Shown piece by piece: positions 58,166 through 64,000 of a stretch of 64,000 nt of DNA. Each line of letters starts with the position of its first letter. Position 1 is the stretch's first letter. Both the position numbers and the translations under genes were made by a program. Source of the DNA: Paulinella micropora (Eukaryota; Cercozoa; Imbricatea; Euglyphida); assembly GCA_009731375.1 (NCBI GenBank), contig BJOX01000108.1, forward strand, positions 201,769 through 265,768, given 5' to 3'. The notes under the pieces are model-generated. The model was not told the origin of the DNA, made no database searches, and saw only the letters and a program-made list of their open reading frames with translations.

Positions 58166-58486
58166 TCTCTCTTGTTCATATATATATATACATACATGAC
58201 TAGCAGCACATGTATATTCTTACTTACTTGTATGTATGTATGTTGCTGTTGCTCTCGTTGTTGCTCTTGCTCCTATTGTTGCTGTTGCAGCTGCTGCTGA
58301 TGACGCTGATTATGCATGCACTTACTATTGATAAATATGTATGCATGTATTTATGTGTGTATATATTATGTGTGTATGTGTGTATGTATATACATTTATG
58401 TATCATGTATATATGTGTGATCTTTCATGTTTTCCCTCTCTCTCTCTCTCTATTTATATATTTCCCTCTATCTCTTAATATATATT

Positions 58487-58530
<44 letters not shown>

Positions 58531-58535
58531 GATCT

Positions 58536-58607
<72 letters not shown>

Positions 58608-58639
58608 TTGTGTGTGTGTACATATATACATATATACAT

Positions 58640-58708
<69 letters not shown>

Positions 58709-58733
58709 TTATATATATACATATATATATATA

Positions 58734-58781
<48 letters not shown>

Positions 58782-59034
58782 CTTGAGCGTTTCAACGAGT
58801 TCCTGCGTGATCTCAACATGAAGCCCTTGGGATCTTCAAAGAAGCAAGAAAATGGAGGCGACTTCATGGATGAAAAAGAAGTTTGTCAGGTTCAACTTTC
58901 TCTGTCAATATTTTTTTTTAATTTTTATTGTTTCTTTCTTTCTATCTTTCTCTCAGAGTCTCTATTTCTCTCTCTCTCTCTCTCTATCTCTTTCTCTCTC
59001 TTTCTTTCTCTCTCTCTCTCTGTCTCTCTCTCTT

Positions 59035-59069
<35 letters not shown>

Positions 59070-59077
59070 GTGGGTGT

Positions 59078-59127
<50 letters not shown>

Positions 59128-59519
59128 TACTTCCTTTCACTCTCTCTCTCTCTCTCTCTCTCTCGCTGTATATGTATATATATATAATGTATAATATAAT
59201 ATAGTATATAGAAGTATATGTATATATATGATTATATATATACATATATATATATATATAATTCTTTAGATATCGATGTTGTGGTCCTAGGCTAAGTGGC
59301 TCTACAACTATACTTTTTACGACAACAAGACAGGTAATATTTGAGCCCATCTAACCTCACTTTCTACGATAACAACATCTAATATTTGATGTAAACATAC
59401 AGGAAAAGACAAATGTTTGGAGATGGGGACTGCGAAAGCATGGATGTCGGGAGCAAAAAACGCAATTTCCTCGGTAAAGATAATTTATTTATCTATTTAT
59501 CTATTATCTATTTATCTAT

Positions 59520-59551
<32 letters not shown>

Positions 59552-59565
59552 ATATCCATCTATCC

Positions 59566-59596
<31 letters not shown>

Positions 59597-60079
59597 CGTC
59601 TCTACATCTATCTACCTATCTATATATCTATCTATTTCTATATTTATCTCTATCTAGTTCTTCTCCTACAACTAATGCTACTGCTACTACTGCTGGTACT
59701 GTTTCTGTGATGTAGATTTATGGAAGTAATTGCTGGTCTCGTCACAATACTAAACAAGATCTGGTTCCACCAGAATACAAAAATACAGCGGGAAATGTTT
59801 TTCTTGGTTTTTTTTAATTTTATTTTTTTGTATTGTGTTGTTGTTGTTGTTGTTGTTTTATTTTGTAATTTTATCTCATTTTTTTTGTTGTGATTTTGCT
59901 AGGTACACAAAAATTAACAGGAACATCGAGAAAACCTGGGCTCGACGGAGCAGAGAAAATGGTTAACGCAAATCAGTTTTTCTTGTTTACATATCTGTGT
60001 TGCAGGTGATCTAGTGGAAGACAAATCAGACCCGTTGCATCACAGGGAGCTTAGGATCATAACAAACTACCACTTCAAG
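57660..60079 (+). CDS. Host gene, six internal exons with microsatellite-filled introns
   Basis: Exons 57660-57736, 58780-58889, 59403-59473, 59716-59796, 59903-59961 and 60006-60079 are each bounded by AG and GT. Joined in order, they keep one open frame through all five junctions (phases 1, 0, 2, 2, 1). The product has ordinary composition, for example [20 protein letters not shown] in exon 2, [16 protein letters not shown] in exon 4, [16 protein letters not shown] in exon 5 and [14 protein letters not shown] in exon 6. Introns of 44-1043 bases consist largely of CT, TA and TATC repeats. Start and end lie elsewhere; the intron after 60079 contains element D. I do not recognise the protein. 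Five consistent phases make chance unlikely, though RNA evidence is absent. Confidence 0.6.
57744..58779. repeat. Microsatellites in host intron 1: (CT)n, (TA)n, (TGTA)n
   Basis: Alternating CT and TA tracts, with a short GTTGCTGTTGC trinucleotide stretch near 58250-58310. They fill the intron between exons 57736 and 58780. Confidence 0.95.
58960..59265. repeat. Microsatellites in host intron 2: (CT)n and (TA)n
   Basis: CT tracts at ~58960-59068 and 59137-59165 with TA tracts between and after. Confidence 0.95.
59480..59660. repeat. (TATC)n microsatellite in host intron 3
   Basis: About 40 copies of TATC/TATT, slightly interrupted. Confidence 0.95.
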
Positions 60080-60084
60080 GTAAC

Positions 60085-60420
<336 letters not shown>

Positions 60421-61313
60421 CCTAGCATTAGTAGATAAATTGAGTGTCAAACTAGCATTAGTATAATATAAGTTTGTTCCTTCGGCTAAGTTAGTGGTTG
60501 ATTTAGTGGCTAGCCGTGTGTCAAAGTCTGTATTGGCTCTCGCGGTGGTGTAATATAGATTGGTTCCCTCTGCTAAGTTGGTGGTGCTCTTAGTTGCCAA
60601 TTGACTATCAAATCTTGCTGTGGTGTAATATAAGTTAGTCCCTTCTTTTAAATCTGTGGTGCTTTCGGTTGCGAGCCGTGTGTCAAAAGCATCATCAAAT
60701 GTCGCAGTGGTTATGATTGAAGAAACCAATATCGTATTTAGTATAAATTTACTCCTGTTATATTCAAATACCCGCCCATATTAATATTACCGAATTCATC
60801 AACATTTATCGGAAAGGTTTTATTTACCCAGTTTATTGAATTATATGTTAGATAACTATTCATCGCTATTGGTGCGGTAATGACTACATCGGAGAGTGTG
60901 TCAATTGCCCCCAGGGTGGTATTCCTCCATTTACCATCCACATCATTATAAGTTAAGTATTGCCCGACCGTTGGTGCGGATATGTTTGTGTCTATCAAAT
61001 TGTATAAACTGGTTTGGTGTGGATTACTTGTATTAGAGCGGTGTTGAGTTGAGGCTTTAACCTCGTCATTGTCCCTCACTCGTTGCTCTGTGTAGTATAG
61101 ATTTTTTCCTTCTTTGATGTCTGATGATGATTTGGTAGATAACCTCGCATCAAATCGTCCGTCGGTATAGTAAAGATTTACGGGGTCGGCACCTTCTGGC
61201 ACTCTGTCAGTGTTTAAGCCTGTAATATTAGTGTTCGTTAAATCGATGTTAAGTATATCTAGCGAGTCCACTGCCAACTCATTAAGGCCTAACAAACTTT
61301 TGTATTGACTCAT
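60421..61313 (-). pseudogene. N-terminal part of phage-like fibre, truncated by microsatellite
   Basis: The ATG at 61313 (MSQYKSLLGLNELAVDSLDI) is homologous to the A fibre start at 17788. The first frame (to ~60738) carries NLYYTDGRFDARLSTKSSSD and LSDVVITAPIAMNSYLTYNS. A shift near 60735 is followed by three repeats of the type TTNLAEGTNLYYTTARANTD, a classic phage tail-fibre unit. The gene is cut at ~60421, where microsatellite begins, so shaft and chaperone are missing. Confidence 0.8.
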
Positions 61314-61391
61314 TCTATATTTGTTAAAAAATTGTTTATTAATCAAAACTAAATAATATTATTTTGTATATTAATATAAACAAGTCATAAA

Positions 61392-61901
61392 ATGCCGAGA
61401 GGTAATAGAGAGGTCGCTATGAAGAACCTTGAAAAGGGGTGGGAGGCAAAGAAGAATCAGGCTAAGCAGAGAAAGATTGAGAGGGCGAGGGAACTACTTG
61501 CTGAGGAAGAGGCTAAGAATGTGAAAGAAATGACCAATGACGAAAAGATGGACCACATCACTAAGAAGCAGTTGGCGAAGGATATGATTGATGATAGGGA
61601 TGGTGAACCGATTGAGGAAAGCAGTTCGGATGAGGAAGTAGAACACGACTTTGTTGATATCATTGCGGATAAAATATGCAAGATGAAGATTAAGACTAAG
61701 CAAAAGAAATCCCAAAAGAAAGCGGTAAAAAAGAAAGTGGAAGAAGAAAGCGAGGACAGCGAAAGCGAAAGTGAAGAGGAAGAACAGCCTAAGAAAGGTG
61801 GTAAGAAATCCAGCCGTGTTAGTGTCAATGTTTACAATCAACAACCCGAGAAACCAAAAAAAGAAAATAATGATACATCTAAGATATTTTTAAAGTTCTA
61901 A
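61392..61901 (+). CDS. Charged K/E/S-rich protein preceding the integrase
   Basis: Intact 169-codon frame (MPRGNREVAMKNLEKGWEAK). Basic helical N-terminus, acidic serine-rich middle (EESSSDEEVEHDFVDIIADK, SEDSESESEEEE), conserved C-terminus SSRVSVNVYNQQPEKP and KIFLKF. The A homologue is broken (17863-18383). It is divergent from the fibre gene, with a 78-base AT-rich promoter region between. Likely a nuclear or DNA-associated protein; inference only. Confidence 0.68.
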   Translation: MPRGNREVAMKNLEKGWEAKKNQAKQRKIERARELLAEEEAKNVKEMTNDEKMDHITKKQLAKDMIDDRDGEPIEESSSDEEVEHDFVDIIADKICKMKIKTKQKKSQKKAVKKKVEEESEDSESESEEEEQPKKGGKKSSRVSVNVYNQQPEKPKKENNDTSKIFLKF

Positions 61902-61906
61902 TATAT

Positions 61907-62133
61907 ATGAGTAAGATAAAAAAACTACCATTAGATGTTCGTTTACACATTATGGACTATCTATATAATCGTTTGAGTATGACTTCAATAGCTGTTATGT
62001 GTGTGGATTAACTCTGTGTTTAGCTAATAGACAGATTACGGCCATTGATGATACATTCGACCGATTTTATACTTATGAGTTTTGTTCTAATTATTGTTTT
62101 GAACTAGAAAAAAAAAGAAAGATTAATATATAA
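61907..62133 (+). pseudogene. F-box-like small zinc protein, frameshifted
   Basis: The ATG at 61907 (MSKIKKLPLDVRLHIMDYLY) has a clear L-P-x-D-x-x-x-x-I F-box-like start. A shift near 62005 is followed by CGLTLCLANRQ and FCSNYCFELEKKRK, the zinc pairs of the family. Homologue of 52973-53242 in C. It starts 6 bases after the preceding gene stop. Confidence 0.55.
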
Positions 62134-62164
62134 AAATAAAGCATTAGGTGTGATAAAATATTAG

Positions 62165-63141
62165 ATGGACCACAAACATAGCAATCCACAAAACAATGAA
62201 CCCGGAGGTGAAGATGAAGATGAAAGAAAGGAACAACAAGCATTAGAAATTCATTACCGAAAAAGATTGCCTACCGATAAATGGAATACGATATGGGCGG
62301 ACAAACCACTTAAACAAGTATTTGTAGATTTGGCGGATATGTCAAAACCTAAAGACAAGAAAGGAAACAAAAACTATGCTTGGATGTTGTTTTGGATTGA
62401 CACTTACAGCCGATTTTTAATCATTAAACCACTTAAAAATAAAACGGCGAAAGAAGTTTATTGAGCTTTAAAATCAATACCTTACACACCCGAGAACATT
62501 ACGACCGATAGCGGAAGTGAATATAAAGGAGCGGTTAAAGATTATTTCAGAGAGAATAATATTGACCATCGGACGGTTGAAGTGGGCGACCATCGGGCTC
62601 TTGCGATAGTTGACCGTGTAATAAGGACTATTAGAAGGTGGCTTGACATTCTATTTGAAACTAATGGCAATTTTGATTGGCTTTCTTGGATTGATGATAT
62701 GGTAGATGCTTATAATATGCGGTTTCATAGAACAATTCAAGCTAGACCGATAGATGTATTTAAGGGGGTAAATAAAAATAAACAACTGATTCAACGGGAT
62801 GGGTTAGTAGACGAATTTGAAAAAGGTGATAGGGTGCGAAAGGAATTAAAAAGGAATTTATTTTCAAAAGGTGGCCGACAATACAGTAAGCAGATTTACA
62901 CCGTAGTGGGCCGTTCCGGGTTCAAATTGATATTAAATTCAGATTAGCTAGTCAGTCCTAGGGAATTATTAAAGACTAAGTTCAACAAACCAGCTGACGA
63001 AGAAAAACAAATAACGAACAAGTTAAAGATTTAACAAAACAAACGAAAACGAAAGAATTATTAAACCGGGAAGACATACAACAGGAGAACATAAGAACAA
63101 GCAAAAGAGAAAGAAAAGCAAAAGTAATATTAGATTTGTGA
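62165..63141 (+). pseudogene. Retroviral-type (rve) integrase, two stops and a frameshift
   Basis: The ATG at 62165 (MDHKHSNPQNNEPGGEDEDE) opens an acidic N-terminal tail. Catalytic core: TIWADKPLKQVFVDLADMSK (first Asp), WMLFWIDTYSRFLII, ENITTDSGSEYKGAV (second Asp), VEVGDHRALAIVDRVIRTIR. In the last block the position of the catalytic Glu reads Asp. C-terminal half WIDDMVDAYNMRFHRTIQAR and FEKGDRVRKELKRNLF, basic end RTSKRERKAKVILDL. Breaks: TGA at 62462-62464, TAG at 62945-62947, shift near 63010. Better preserved than the A copy at 18476-19474. Confidence 0.88.
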
Positions 63142-63150
63142 GTTGGTTAT

Positions 63151-63790
63151 TTAATTATTGTTCATTGGAATAATCCACTTGATATAAGCACTCCTGTTCT
63201 GTAATCTTCGATGAATTGCGGTGAGAGAGTTAAATATTATCAACTCATCTGGATTGTCGACCGCCACAAGAAACATCTGCTCATTTTTTGGTTTTTTGAT
63301 GGTGCCATCCACATCAGCCTCAGCAAAAAAAAATTCATTCTCCTTTAATTCTTCGCGACGAATGAAATGAGCGATGGTTGATGTCAACCCAAATTAAAAA
63401 ATTTCTTTGTTAGAATTGATGAATTCTTTTCTAACCATAACATATCTCGTATAGTTTGGAATTTGTGGTGGAATGTCTGCCAAAGCTGTCCACGGGGCGG
63501 GTAGGGGTGGGGCTGGGTTTGGCTGGATGGGGGCTGGGGCGGGCTGGCCAGGGGTTGTGCAGGGGTTAGGGCGGGCTGGCCAGGGGTTGTGCAGGGGTTA
63601 GGGCGGGCTGGCCAGGGGCGGGCTGGACTGGGGCTGGGTCGGCAGGGTCAGCCACCAGCTTGGCCTCACCAAAAATGACGGCAAGCTTCTCCATTCCACT
63701 TTGCCACTTTGGGAGTTGGGCGATTTTGGTAGACTGACGAGAATTTTTCTTGGCACGTGATTTTGGTTTAGGTTGTCGGTTTTTTAGCAA
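63151..63790 (-). pseudogene. Terminal-region protein, broken, with P/A repeat N-terminus
   Basis: Frames 63790-63566 and 63387-63151, with further open pieces between. No ATG at the 5' edge (TTG first), and K-rich codons continue upstream. The middle is a Q-P-A repeat encoded by a tandem duplicated ~32-base unit (GGGCTGGCCAGGGGTTGTGC) at ~63541-63605. The C-terminal half (FIRREELKENEFFFAEADVD, MFLVAVDNPDELIIFNSLTA, YIKWIIPM) matches 54606-55088. It converges with the integrase, 9 bases apart, as in A. Confidence 0.65.
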
Positions 63791-63799
63791 TTTCCTTTT

Positions 63800-64000
63800 T
63801 TATTTCGGGGACCAAAGGGCCGAAATGGTCATCGCAACAACTTTTATCGTAAATTGCGGGCAAAAATGGCGTTTTTTATTTTTCTTGGACGAAAAGACGA
63901 ATCTTATCTTTTTGTCTTTTTGTCTTTTTTGTCTCTTTTTTGTCTGTGGGACCTCACTCTATAAACAAAAAACCCTCATATTATGTCTATTAATCTTATA
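63800..64000. other. Window end, no gene recognised
   Basis: AT-rich DNA with TTTTTGTCT repeats (~63905-63945). By comparison with A, the conserved hairpin, GC-rich box and terminal repeat should lie here or beyond, but I do not see the hairpin. Confidence 0.5.

Noticed and set aside
59265-59333. Additional host exon ending at CAG|GTAATATTTG
   Set aside because: Open in one phase only, and that phase does not fit the chain of the six accepted exons.

Overview
This is a window of a eukaryotic nuclear genome that has been invaded repeatedly by integrating DNA viruses of the Polinton/adintovirus and Polinton-like-virus (PLV) kind. The host is eukaryotic because a phase-consistent chain of six GT-AG exons can be read at 57660-60079. 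Its introns and intergenic DNA are unusually rich in microsatellites (CT, CATA, TA, TATC, TAG and degenerate GATGAT satellites). I cannot name the host.

Layout. (O) 1-3663 is the 3' part of a protein-primed family B DNA polymerase gene, disabled by two stops and a 32-bp duplication. (A) 3722-20935 is a decayed ~17-kb element with inverted terminal repeats. It carries an ExoX-C-like gene, a beta-rich surface protein, double-jelly-roll major capsid, penton, Ulp1/adenain-like protease, two small basic virion-type proteins, packaging ATPase, a phage-like fibre with S74 chaperone, a retroviral-type integrase and terminal genes; it lacks its own polymerase. (Host) 20936-23600 is AT-rich DNA and microsatellites. 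(B) ~23.6-29.99 kb is the left half of a related element: AP2-like protein, a second DNA polymerase, ExoX-C gene and a truncated surface protein gene. (Host) 30.0-34.28 kb holds satellites, microsatellites and fragments of possible host coding sequence. (C) 34285-57139 is a much better preserved element of ~22.9 kb with a different replication module (PrimPol plus SF3 helicase, 822 aa) and a tyrosine recombinase instead of the polymerase and rve integrase. It also has capsid, penton, ATPase, a phospholipase A2-type minor capsid protein and a phage-like fibre. Both ends are ~400-bp near-perfect palindromes in inverted orientation, flanked outside by directly repeated GACC. (Host) 57140-60420 carries the intron-containing host gene. 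(D) 60421-~63800 is the right end of a third polymerase-type element: fibre N-terminus, acidic/basic protein, F-box-like protein, integrase and terminal gene.

How the genes fit together. A, B and D belong to one lineage (polymerase plus rve integrase plus protease); C belongs to another (PrimPol-helicase plus tyrosine recombinase). The two lineages nevertheless share a fibre/membrane-protein/secreted-Cys-protein cassette, the surface beta protein, the ExoX-linked N-terminal domain and the terminal region: an end gene preceded by the same hairpin and GC-rich box. Most A, B and D genes are broken by frameshifts or stops. C has fewer breaks, several at homopolymers or N gaps, so C may be a recent insertion. 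A contig overlap artefact around the gap at 9702-10125 duplicates 1071 bp.

The most unusual signals are: the palindromic ends of C combined with its tyrosine recombinase; outward-facing pol III-type promoter units inside A's terminal repeats; two families of repeated hairpins marking gene starts and ends in A; and the terminal hairpin shared by A and C.
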